This document shows positions 1-10,132 of a stretch of 64,000 nt of DNA, piece after piece. Made by a program: the position numbers and the translations under genes. The stretch spans positions 68,866,748 to 68,930,747 of the forward strand of contig CM038038.1 of assembly GCA_021397845.1 (NCBI GenBank). Reading direction: 5' to 3'. Within the stretch, counting starts at the first letter, position 1. Every line of letters begins with the position of its first letter. The notes under the pieces are model-generated. The model made no database searches, was not told where the DNA came from, and was given only the letters and a program-made list of their open reading frames with translations. This DNA comes from Areca catechu. Lineage: Eukaryota > Streptophyta > Magnoliopsida > Arecales > Arecaceae.

Positions 1-705
1 ACCAAACCCTAATTTTCCATCTACATCCCACGACCCCTCTCTTCCACATAGAGGCCGGCCACCAGCATCCAGGTTCAGATCAACTGTTTCAACTACAGAG
101 CAAGTTCAAAGAAGAGTCAGATCAGTATCAAGATCTCCGGAACTTCTACATCCAACAATCTTCATTAAGTCCTCAGGTCAGTGTCTTTCTTTGAGTTTCT
201 GGTTCTTTTTTCTTTTGTTCTTCTTCTTCCAGATCCTAAGTTCGAGAAGGAGGCCAACCTTGCCATAGGACTACAATCCGAGGATCCATTGCGAAGATAC
301 CCCATCTCCAAGGATCCTACAATCTGCTCGAGAGTGTCCTCCAATTGATGCAACGAGAGATATCACTGCTAGGTAACAAGAACCTTCCCTTCTCACTTTG
401 TCTGTTCCGTTGAAACTCAGAGCAAACCCTAGATCTGGGGGTTTCTTAATTCCCAGCGATCCTACTTTTGAGTTACTCTGATAATCCACTCCTTTTAATT
501 GTGCTCTCTGTCATTTCTTAGTTTCTTTCAACATTAGTTTATCTTTCCTTTGAGTCAAAGCCAACTTCTGAAAATATATTAAAAAAAAAAATACATTAAT
601 TTTAATTTACTTCCGCATCGCATCATCTTTTTTGTTCTGCATCATTTTTGGTATCAGATCTTTCGTTCTGCATCATTTTGGTATCAGAGCTTCTGTTCTA
701 CATCA
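1..705 (+). repeat. 5' LTR of gypsy copy 1 (3' part only)
   Basis: This matches 5401-6105 at a constant offset of 5400, with about 8 substitutions (about 1.1%). Its last 70 bases contain two degenerate copies of the primer-binding motif GGTATCAGA, each followed by a TTCTGCATCA-like or TTCTACATCA segment. Confidence 0.92.
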
Positions 706-709
706 TTTT

Positions 710-721
710 TGGTATCAGAGC
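710..721 (+). promoter_or_regulatory. Primer-binding site (initiator tRNA-Met)
   Basis: TGGTATCAGAGC lies 4 bases after the LTR end. It is the standard plant retrotransposon site complementary to the 3' end of initiator tRNA-Met and primes minus-strand DNA synthesis. Confidence 0.9.
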
Positions 722-1618
722 CCTGTCTAGGGTTTCTAACTTGCTTGCATGTTTTGAGTGTCTCTCTTTTTTACTTTGTCTGCTCGAAGTAGACTCCCCA
801 GGACGTCCGGTCCTAGGAATGAAGTGAGGTGCAAGCCTCCTCTTCCCATTCCACGGGGTGTTCCTAGGGCGTGTAGGGGATCCGCTGGGTTACAACTTCG
901 TAGGAGGAATTGTAAACGGGGGAAGCATTCTGTTTTCAGTCTGTAACTATCCTATTGCAGGAATTGTTTCTCATTGCAGATAACTCCAAATTGTATAATT
1001 TTTATTTTTCTGGAACCAATATAATTGAAACTATTTTACATAATTTTACTGTTATTTATTGGTTTCCGTAAAATTTCTGAGAGTTAAATTACAGCAACTC
1101 TATTTCTGTGTTTCTGCATTACAATTTTTTTTTTTTTTGAGTGATCATCTCCTAATTCATCTTAAGGGCAATTGAGCATCTAAGATAAGGGAAGGAGTTG
1201 ATAACCTCTCCTTAGCCCAAAACTGCCATCCGTTCATTCGATCCTAAGCCTAATTTTAAAATTTATTAGATTTAATTTGCCCTAGTGGGCTAGGGACACC
1301 AACAAGTCGGGTCTAGGCTAATGTTGAGTCAGTTTGTCTAGTTACTCTGTATGTGCTTTGTACTCAGTGTCTAGAATGGTGGTTCAGGGACTACGTCTCG
1401 AAGGGCTTGTGTGCTGGTCCGCCTACCTGGCCAATCACTGATTGGTGTCTAGGATTGGCAATTAGGGACCTAACACTCCCCTTACACCTGCCTGGCTGAG
1501 TCCCGAGTTACTACAGGCTAGCTTGCCACTCTGATTGGGCATCTAGTTTGGGCTCTAGGTCTAGTTAGCCCGTAGTCGTTTCAGTCGAGTCTCATTTGGT
1601 GTGCTTGCTTGCATCATC
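722..1618 (+). other. Untranslated leader of gypsy copy 1
   Basis: About 900 bases lie between the primer-binding site and the gag ATG. The stretch is recognisably similar to the leader of copy 2 (11807-12694, opposite strand). No coding potential was seen; short open frames here do not align with any gag or pol domain. Confidence 0.7.
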
Positions 1619-3439
1619 ATGTCCACCCGAAACGAAGTACCCTACCAACTTGGTCAAACCCAACCTGATTTAGAGGCCATGATTAAAACTCTTACCGAAA
1701 GTATGACCAAATTGAGTCAGGATATGAATGAGGGTTTTGCCCAGTTTAGAGACCGAGCCCAGGGACTTGAGAAACGTAGACATCAAAATTGGACCCCTGA
1801 TCCAAAATTTAATAGGCCCCAACCTGATCCATGCCCGGAGCCTAGGAGGACCTTATACCGTGATCCCGAGCATAACCCTAGGAGCCTATATCCATACTTG
1901 GTTGACTCAGAAAAGGGACATGTTAGGAACACCGAACCTTATGCACCTGCTTTTGATGGAAGACAAGAGACATATATTAAGTGGGAAGAACAAATGGATC
2001 GGTATTTTGAGTGCACTAACATATCGAAATTAGGACAAATTAGGCTGGCCAAAACCAAGTTCACCAAACATGCTAGGTCGCATTGGTATGCTATTGAGCA
2101 TGAGTGTTATCAAAGAAAAGAGGAAATATATACTTGGAGAGATATGAGAAGTAAGTTGAGAGATAGGTACCTAGGTAGATCCTATGAGAAAAGACTTTTA
2201 GACCAATGGTACCAATTGCGATAAGGTAATATGCCTGTATCTAAATATATCGAGGACTTCCAGTGGTACGACATGAAATGCAATACCATTGAGATCGAAG
2301 CTCAGATCACATCGAGGTTTAGGGTTGGGTTACACCCGGACATTTATAGGAAGCTATGCATTGAAATAACCAATAAGTTAGACCGAGCCTACCAAGAACC
2401 CCAAGACTATGAGTGGTCTTTAAGATATAACCAATCAAGTACTTTTGACTTAAAGCCAACCTCTACCAACTTGAGTCAAGTTCCGATTGATCCGACACCC
2501 GTAGTGAACCAGACTTTTGTTTGTCAATTCCCACTTGTGTCACCTCTTGACCAGAAGGATAACACTTAGAAGGAGTTAGGCATGGCCATCCCAAAATTAG
2601 TTGACCTGACCAGAGCCGTACTTAAAGAGGAATCAAAGGAGAATAGATTAGAACATTTCAGTGAGATTGAGGAAGAAAAATATGAGCCTGACATAAGTTT
2701 GATAGATGAATATGAAGATAAAAAATTTGAGGATATCTCTCCCGATAATTCAATTAACCAACTCCTACCTCATGGGGTTATTGAGGGGACCCCTGCCACT
2801 CAAGGAATTCAGGAGCTAACCCTAAGAGAAGACCCTTTTGAGGAAGTTCAGGAAGAGGAAATTACACCAAATGAAAGTTTAAGTGAGAATACCCCTGAAC
2901 TCATTGAGGAATCCAAAGAAGACACCCCTGAGTCAAATCTGGTAGAGAAGTGTGAAGAAGGAAGGGGTTCACAAGAATTGCCCATTGAGAAGGTCCAAGA
3001 ACAAGAAAAAGACAGTAGCTTAGAGGACTTTTTAGATAAACATTCCAAAGACCTTCCTGATAACCTTCCACCTTCTAGGAGCACCCAGCCTACCCTAGAA
3101 CTTGTACTTGTAGACCCTCCTAGAGCAAATCATGAGGTTTGGATGAGTGCACCTATAGAACAATGTCCTCATTTTAAGGTCATCCTAAATAACCAAGGTT
3201 TGTTTCTTGTTTCTGATAAGCCACCTCAAAACTCTGATTCTTATTTCCTACCCTTCCCTGAATCTTCTCATGTTTCTAGAGCTATGGGATTACACTTTAC
3301 TGAGATCTCTAGGTTGCAAGACTCCTTAGAACCTATTAGGTTTGCCACCTACTTCTGGAAGACCTTATGGCACCTACTAGGCATCCATAATAAGTTTTCA
3401 TGCTCTGCATGCCCTCCTCTGACCCAAGGTCAAACCTAG
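1619..3439 (+). pseudogene. gag of gypsy copy 1, two in-frame stops
   Basis: The ATG at 1619 matches the start of the intact copy-2 gag (MSTRN...). The frame runs 607 codons, broken by TAA at 2222-2224 and TAG at 2567-2569; both flanks stay in the same frame. Residues from about 110 to 330 resemble the retrotransposon gag (capsid) domain, with the motif EEQMDRYFE and a tryptophan-rich stretch. The acidic, proline-rich C-terminal half ends in CSACPPLTQGQT, which is shared with copy 2. The CCHC zinc knuckle present in copy 2 is missing here, apparently by deletion. The product would be the structural capsid protein of virus-like particles. Confidence 0.8.
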
Positions 3440-4406
3440 AGAGCCTTAGTTTGTTAGGTTTAGACCTAGGGTTCCTTTGGAATAAAGTCCATTCTTTAGG
3501 AATGCGTCGTCAGTCTAGTTTAGTTTTTCTTGATCCTTTACTAGGCTTTGGCTCAGATTTTGGTTTGATTGAGAGCACCAGGAATTGGGATTTGTATTTT
3601 GTCCAGGACTAAATTTGCATATAATGTTTCGATCAATAGGTCTATAGGCTAGAGTCCCTTTGAAATTGTTCATGGATACAAGCCTCACACACCACTTGAT
3701 CTGATTTCACTATTAGTCCACACACACAAGTCTCTTGATGCACTTGCATAGCATGTAAAGCACTTGCATAAAGAAATTCATGCCAAAATAAATTTAAGTA
3801 ATGAAACTTATAAGAAGTTGGCTGATTCTCAAAGGCGAGTCAAAACTTTTGTTGAGGGAGACTATGTAATGATTAGGTTAAGGCCTGAACGGTTTCCTCC
3901 TGGAACTGTTAGAAAGTTACATGCTAGAGGAGCTGGACCATTTAGAGTGGTGAAGAAAGTAGGGTGCAATGCCTATGTGCTCGAGTTGTCTTCAGAACTA
4001 GGCATTAGCTCCACTTTCAACATTACAGACCTAGTAGAGTATAGAGAGCCAGCTGTGATTCCCAGTGAGCCTTTTTGAGCCTAATCCTGCTCTTGAGAGT
4101 GAACCCAACCCTGTGTGTCCACCAACAAACTGGCCTGTGAGGAAAGAGCAGATTGAAAAGATCCAGGATGATCAGGTTATCTCTACTCGTAATCGAGGAT
4201 ACCAAAGATACCTGGTCCGTTGGCAAGGAAGGCCAGATTCTGATAACTCTTGGATCTCCCGAGAAGAATTACAAGAATTGGACCCAGACCTCTTGGAGAG
4301 ATACCAGAGCCAGCTTGATCCATACTCGATAGGGTCGAGTTCCTCCCACCCCGGGAGAATTGGTGCGGGCACCAGACTCAGAAGAAGACTTCAGGGCTCC
4401 ATCTAG
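3440..4406 (+). pseudogene. Integrase C-terminus plus chromodomain remnant, copy 1
   Basis: Directly after gag, with no protease or reverse transcriptase between, lies sequence equivalent to the end of a gypsy integrase: a degraded SWDLY/FEIVHGYKP region, then FVEGDYVMIRLRPERFPPGT from about 3850, then a chromodomain-like end (YQRYLVRWQGRPDSD) near 4200. Such chromodomains steer integration to chromatin marks. The frame is interrupted upstream of 3764 and by one extra T in the T-run at 4072-4076, which shifts 3764-4078 relative to 4065-4406. The catalytic DDE region is gone. The last 46 bases lie inside the 3' LTR. Confidence 0.82.
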
Positions 4407-6105
4407 ATCTCTGATTGACATTGCCCGAAGAATTAGGATTTTCTGGTTTTGTAATAAGGGTTGACTTTGTCAACTCAATTTTAGTTTGAGTTTGTATTTC
4501 CCTGCAATTTAAATTTTGTTGAGTCATGTTGACTCAATACAAGTCCTAGTAGTGGTCTAGGTCTTCTCCAAGGTGCCACATTTTCTCCCAGGACCAAGCA
4601 AGTGGGCGCCACACTCCCAGCCACACGCCAGAGTCCAGGAGGCGCCACATCTCCATCCAGTGTGCCTTGGTCCCCACACCACAAGAAAGCAGGTCCCTTC
4701 TTTCATGCGCCACTTGGGGGAGAAATCCATCAAGATACCTCAATCCAAGGAGGAGCCAACTTCTTTCCAGATAAACCCAAGCCAGGATGGCAAGAATTTT
4801 TCTTGAAGAGAGGATCAAGGAGGTGCCCCACAATGTTCCATAAAAACCCAAGTTATAAAAGGGAAGAGAGCATGTCTTGGAGAGAAAATCAAGGAGGCAC
4901 CCAAGATTTTCCTAAAGTGCCAAAGCCATAAAAGGAAGAAGCCTAAACTTGTGGAGCAAGACTAGGAGGTGTCCATAAGAGCCAAACCATGAAGGGAAAA
5001 TCCTTGATTTATGGAGAGATACTAGGAGACACCCCCATAACCTGCCATTTGGAGCTGATTTTCAAGTTTTCTTGGAGTTTTTGGGCTGCCCACTCATGGA
5101 AGGAGTCTTGGGAAGAGAATTTGATGCCTAAAGTGTGGGTTAGTCCTATTAGTCCCACATGGGAAGTGTATGAAATTTTATTTCTTTGTTATGTCTATAT
5201 ATTCAACTCTATGTAACTCTTGGAAAAAGATGAATGAAATTAATTTCTTTGTGAGCAACTTTGTGTTTCTCTCTTTCGTACTTGTATTCAAGTGTTGAGC
5301 TCCATGAGGGAGTAAATCCGGGTTCCCTAGGAACCTTGAGGAGGTGTGAGATCTCCAACCCCAAAACTCTAGCTTAGTCCACCATCTCTACTCCACCACC
5401 ACCAAACCCTAATTTTCCATCTACATCCCATGGCCCCTCTCTTCCACATAGAGGCCGTCCACCAGCATCCAGGTTCAGATCAACTATTTCAACTACAGAG
5501 CAAGTTCAAAGAAGAGTCAGATCAGTATCAAGATCTCCGGAACTTCTACATCCAACAATCTTCATTAAGTCCTCAGGTCAGTGTCTTTCTTTGAGTTTCT
5601 GGTTCTTTTTTCTTTTGTTCTTCTTCTTCCAGATCCTGAGTTCGAGAAGGAGGCCAACCTTGCCATAGGACTACAATCCGAGGATCCATTGCGAAGATAC
5701 CCCGTCTCCAAGGATCCTACAATCTGCTCGAGAGTGTCCTCCAATTGATGCAACGAGAGATATCACTGCTAGGTAACAAGAACCTTCCCTTCTCACTTTG
5801 TCTGTTCCGTTGAAACTCAGAGCAAACCCTAGATCTGGGGGTTTCTTAATCCCCAGCGATCCTACTTTTGAGTTACTCTGATAATCCACTCCTTTTAATT
5901 GTGCTCTCTGTCATTTCTTAGTTTCTTTCAACATTAGTTTATCTTTCCTTTGAGTCAAAGCCGACTTCTGAAAATATATTAAAAAAAAAAATACATTAAT
6001 TTTAATTTACTTCCGCATCGCATCATCTTTTTTGTTCTGCATCATTTTTGGTATCAGATCTTTCGTTCTGCATCATTTTGGTATCAGAGCTTCTGTTCTA
6101 CATCA
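4361..6105 (+). repeat. 3' LTR of gypsy copy 1 (1745 bp)
   Basis: It starts TGGTGCGGGCACCA, an almost perfect self-complementary terminus, and ends CATCA. The start is placed by comparison with copy 2, where both LTR boundaries are fixed by a target duplication. A CGGGAGAAT purine stretch just upstream is the likely polypurine primer. The right flank begins TGAGA, in copia A gag. Confidence 0.88.
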
Positions 6106-7500
6106 TGAGAGTTGGTAAAGGTAGAGGCAAAGGCATAGGTAACAAAGAGGTTGTATTCAAGGAAATTCAGAAACTCAAGATCAAGGAGGAAACAGAAAGT
6201 GAAGATTCTGACAATAAAGAGGAGAATGCAAATTTAGCAAAAAGGTTTGGAACAGGTCAAGGCAAGTACAAGGGCAAACTTCCTTTCAAATGCTTTAATT
6301 ATGGCAAAATTGGTCATTATGCTTCTAGATGTCCAAAGAGAAAAGATAAGCAGGGCCACAATGATGATGATGATACTGAGGAAAGAAAATCTAAGGCCTA
6401 CTTCAGAAGAAATAATCAGGGAAGGAGAGCACTTGTTTCAAAGCAAGCAAAACAGCATGAAGAAGAAGAGTCTAGCAATGACAGTGATGAAGAACTGAAG
6501 GTTTATGTTTCATGGTGTTTCAAGACACCAAGTCTGCAAAAGGTGAAGGATCAGAAATTTTAGAGGAAGAAAATCAGGAAGATGAAGAAGGTGAGGTTGA
6601 TCTAGTCATGGAACTAGAAGTTGCTCTTGAAGATCTGGATGTTCTGAGAGATAAACATGATGTTACGTGCGAGGACTTGAAAAGGTCAAAAGAATAGGTT
6701 CTGAAACTAAAAACTGAACTGGAAGAGTTAAACAAAATTAATGAAGATCTGAATAAGCAGTTATCTGAAAAGATGGTTGAATATTATAAACTGGAGGAGG
6801 AAATTGTTACTTTGAAGAGTTTTCTAGATGGTAAACTAGATGTTCAATTCAAATCTTTTCAATCAGCAATGAAGGGCAGCAAGTTACTTGATGAAATTCT
6901 ATCAAAGCAAAGGTTGGTTCCTTCTAATTCTAGTCTGGGTGCTGGCTCGAGCAAGCAAATTCAACTGGCTAAAGGCAAAGGATAGATTCATGAAGAGCAA
7001 AAAGATGTCGATGCAGATAATCATCAAAGGAAGGAAGTTGAAGCTAAAGTTCAGAGTAACTCTCTCAAAAGAGCTGTCTACACTCAGCCTCCAGCCAAAC
7101 AGACTCACTTTCAGCAAAGGAGATTTCCATCAACTACCTATAAGGCTGAGCCACAGAGAAGGTATAATCCTATTTTTAATGGCTATTGTTTTAAGTGCAA
7201 TAATTATGGCCATAAGATAGCATTCTGTAGATATTTGCCTAGATCTACAAATATTGTATCTAGGAATTCTTTTGCACCCTTGGTTGACTATGATGTAGAG
7301 TGCTACACTTGTCACAATTATGGCCATGTAGCCAAGCATTGTAAAAGCAATGTAATGAATGAGCTGGTGCAAAGAAGAGGGCAGAGACCAGTATAGAAGA
7401 AGCAACAAAGAAGTTCTCAAAAAGAAGTGATCTTGACGAACACATCTCAGTACTCTTAGGCAGGTAACAGAAGAGTATGGCAGAAGAAAGAATAAGCAAT
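6106..7500 (+). pseudogene. gag C-terminal half of copia A, three zinc knuckles
   Basis: A basic/acidic linker leads to a first knuckle at 6291-6332, CFNYGKIGHYASRC, in which the second metal-binding Cys is Tyr. A frameshift near 6512-6563 moves the reading frame. A predicted coiled-coil stretch follows (about 6590-6900), then two intact CCHC knuckles, CFKCNNYGHKIAFC (7187-7228) and CYTCHNYGHVAKHC (7301-7342), in the same frame as the protease. In-frame stops occur at about 6695, 6983, 7394, 7457 and 7492. The N-terminal capsid part was displaced by the gypsy copy 1 insertion. The nucleocapsid part would bind genomic RNA. Confidence 0.75.
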
Positions 7501-7549
7501 TCAATGTGACAGGTCATTCATTGTACAAACTGCTCTCAAAGCTCAGAAG

Positions 7550-7831
7550 GTGACTGAATCTAAATCAAAGAAGCCATGGATTCTGGATAGTGGATGCTCA
7601 AGTCATATGACAGGTGATAAAAGCAAATTTATTAAGATTGAAAAACATGAAGGTGGAGCTGTGAAATTTGGCAATAATGAAGGTGCTGAAATTAGAGAAA
7701 AGGGGACAGTCAGTCTTTTGGATGGGAAAATCAAAGCAACTGATGTACTCTATGTCAAAGGTCTCAAACACAACTTATTGAGTGTCTGCAAAATATGTGA
7801 TAAGGGCAATGATGTTATATTCAAAAGAACC
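7550..7831 (+). pseudogene. Copia A protease (first part of split pol)
   Basis: The aspartic-protease active site LDSGCSSHMTGD is intact at about 7580-7615, followed by the flap and the LKHNLLSV helix typical of copia proteases. The reading frame is cut at 7831 by gypsy copy 2 and resumes exactly in frame at 14114 on the other side of the target duplication. The part before the insertion has no stop. The enzyme would cleave Gag-Pol in the particle. Confidence 0.88.
7827..7831. repeat. Target-site duplication GAACC, left copy
   Basis: GAACC here and at 14109-14113 flank gypsy copy 2 exactly. This 5-bp duplication is what a gypsy or copia integrase makes. Confidence 0.95.
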
Positions 7832-9229
7832 TGATGCAGCACGAAAGCTCTGATACCAAAAATGATGCAGAACAAATAAAGGAATGCGATGCGGAAGTAA
7901 ATTAAGATTAACTAATTTTTTTTTTGTTGTTTTTATATGTTTGTAGAAGTTGGCTTCAAATCAAAGAAAAGTTAACCTAACATTGAAAGATACTAATATG
8001 ATAATTGAAAGCACAATTTTAAGGAAACTAAATTATCAGAGTAGTTCAGAAGCAACGGATCGCTGGGGGTTGAGAAACTCCCAGACCTAGGGTTTCGCTC
8101 TGAACTTTCAGCAGAACAGAAATAAAGAGAAGAGATGGTTTACCTAACCAGACAATGATCTTCATAGATTTTGGTGGAAGAACTCTCCCGAGCAGATTGT
8201 TGGATCCTCGGATTCAGATTTCTTCGCAATGGATCCTCCAGTACTGGTCCTTTGGCGGGTTGGCTTCTCCTGAACTCAAGATCTGGAAGAGAAGAAAAAC
8301 AATTGATGGAATCAGAGAGTCAAGGGAAGAATTTACCAGGTTGATGAACTTGAAGATTGAAATTGCTGAAAACTGGATTCTCCTAGAAGCTGATGTGATT
8401 TTCCTTGAAACTTGCTCTGGATCTGAAGTAACCGGACTGGATCTGGATGAAGGTGGACGGCCTGGACTTGTAGAGAGAGAGAGGCCGTGGGAGATGGATG
8501 GATCTAGGGTTTGATGGATTGAAAATAATGAAGGGTGGCTAGGGTTTTGGGATTTCAAGTGGCTAACCTAGGGTTTTGGATAAAGATGGAGATCTCTCAA
8601 CTCCTCAAGGCTCCAATGGAACCCGGATTATCCCCTCACGGAGCTCAACACTTAGAATAGTGCGGAAGAAGAGAAACCTAGGTTACTCAACACAAGAGAA
8701 TAGCAAAAAATAATTTTCTTCATTCCAAGTTAAGCTCTTTGTTTTTGATTTGAACTTCAATTGGATGTCCTTCTTTGATTTCTTCTCCAAGAGAAGTTTT
8801 CTTCCTTCTTTGCTTAGGTAAAATAGGCAGGTATGGGCGCCTCCTTTAAATTAGCTTCCAATTTGATTTTTTCTTCTTTGGGTGTGGGGACCATGACACT
8901 GGGATGCCTCTATGGCGCCTCCTGGACTCTGGCGTGTGCTCGGAGTGTGGCTGGGCGTGTGGCTTGGAGTGTGGCCTCCACTTGCTTGAACCTTGATTTG
9001 ATTGGAAGACAAATGTGGCACCATTTTGGACCAAATTGAAACCACATCGGGACTTGCACCGAGTCAACATGACTCAACAAAATTTAAATGGTGACTCAAG
9101 AAATAAATAAAAATAAATAAACTGGTTGACCAGGTCAACCTTTATTACAAACCATAATTTCTCGGGCAATGTCAATCAGAGATCCAGATGGAGCTCTGAA
9201 GTCTTCTTCTGAGTCTGGTGCCCGCACCA
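7832..9229 (-). repeat. 3' LTR of gypsy copy 2 (1398 bp)
   Basis: It pairs with 12711-14108 at identical length. Plus-strand ends are TGATGCAG and CGCACCA. The inner edge lies within the chromodomain reading frame, so the ORF ends 58 bases inside the LTR. Confidence 0.95.
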
Positions 9230-10095
9230 ATTCTCCCGGGGTGGGAGGAACTCGACCCTGTCGAGTAAGGCTCAAGTTGGCTCTGGTATCTCTCCAAGAG
9301 GTCTGGGTCCAATTCTTGTAATTCTTCTCGGGAGATCCAAGAGTCATCAGAATCTGGCCTTCCTTGCCAGCGGACCAGGTACCTTTGGTATCCTCGATTA
9401 CGAGTAGAGATAACCTGATCATCCAGGATCTTTTCAATCTGCTCTTTCCTCACAGGCCAGTTTGTTGGTGGACACACAGGGTCGGGATCACTCTCAATGA
9501 TTGGGTTAAGCTCAAAAGGCTCACTAGGAATCACAGCTGGCTCCCTGTACTCTACTAAGTCTGTAATGTTGAAAGTAGAGCTAATGCCTAGTTCTGGAGG
9601 CAACTCGAGCACATAGGCATTGGATCCTACTCTCTTTACCACTCTAAATGGTCTAGCTCCCCTAGCATGTAACTTTCTAACGGTTCCAGGAGGAAACCGT
9701 TCAGGCCTTAACCTAATCATCACATAGTCTCCCTCAATAAAAGATTTGACTCGCCTTTGAGTATCAGCCAACTTCTTATAAGTTTCATTACTTAAATTTA
9801 TTTTGGCATGAATTTCTTTATGCAAGTCTTTTACATGCTGTGCAAAATTCTCAGCAGATTCGGAGACTCGAGTGTGGACAGGTAAAGGGACTAGGTCAAG
9901 AGGTGTGTGAGGTTTGTACCCATGTACAATTTCAAATGGACTCTTACCCGTAGACCTATTGACCGAGTCATTGTACGCAAATTCTGCCCTTGGTAGGTAT
10001 AAATCCCAACTCCTGGTATTCTCACTTAACCAAAATCTGAGACAATGACCTAAACTCGACCGACGATGCATTCCTAAAGAATGGACTTTATTCAA
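9172..10095 (-). CDS. Truncated integrase C-terminus with chromodomain, copy 2
   Basis: An open frame of 307 codons. Residues about 10-50 match the tail of a gypsy integrase core (AEFAYNDSVNRSTGKSPFEI), but the catalytic Asp, Asp and Glu are absent. Residues about 90-180 are the GPY/F-type C-terminal domain (YVMIRLRPERFPPGTVRKLH...FNITDLVEY). Residues about 215-270 form a chromodomain (IEKILDDQV...YLVRWQGRPDSD). In full chromoviruses the chromodomain contacts histone marks. The first Met is only the first in the frame; translation may instead depend on the upstream gag. It lies just downstream of gag (37-base gap), and its last 19 codons are in the 3' LTR. No enzymatic activity is expected. 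Confidence 0.85.
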   Translation of the reverse strand: MNKVHSLGMHRRSSLGHCLRFWLSENTRSWDLYLPRAEFAYNDSVNRSTGKSPFEIVHGYKPHTPLDLVPLPVHTRVSESAENFAQHVKDLHKEIHAKINLSNETYKKLADTQRRVKSFIEGDYVMIRLRPERFPPGTVRKLHARGARPFRVVKRVGSNAYVLELPPELGISSTFNITDLVEYREPAVIPSEPFELNPIIESDPDPVCPPTNWPVRKEQIEKILDDQVISTRNRGYQRYLVRWQGRPDSDDSWISREELQELDPDLLERYQSQLEPYSTGSSSSHPGRIGAGTRLRRRLQSSIWISD

Positions 10096-10132
10096 AGGAA
10101 CCCTAGGTCTAAACCTAACAAACTACGGCTCT

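Larger units (their letters stand above)
1..6105 (+). mobile_element. Non-autonomous Ty3/gypsy (chromovirus-derived) LTR element, copy 1; 5' end off window
   Basis: Bases 1-705 are repeated at 5401-6105 with only about 8 differences, and both copies end in CATCA. The left copy is followed by an initiator-Met primer-binding site, so it is the 5' LTR; the right one is the 3' LTR. Between them lie gag and then directly a C-terminal integrase/chromodomain remnant. Protease, reverse transcriptase, RNase H and the integrase catalytic core are absent. The element sits in copia element A, whose gag coding sequence resumes at 6106. The 5' LTR should start about 1 kb left of the window, so its target duplication cannot be tested. 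Confidence 0.9.

Noticed and set aside
710..721. tRNA gene fragment
   Set aside because: TGGTATCAGAGC and its complements are retrotransposon primer-binding sites; no cloverleaf can be formed around them.
4481..4931. Overlapping ORFs of 67-109 codons
   Set aside because: They are in the U3 part of the gypsy LTR, on both strands and in several frames, with no family similarity.
8155..8514. 119-codon ORF, repeated at 13034-13393
   Set aside because: It is in both LTRs of gypsy copy 2; openness on either strand reflects LTR composition, and no domain is recognisable.
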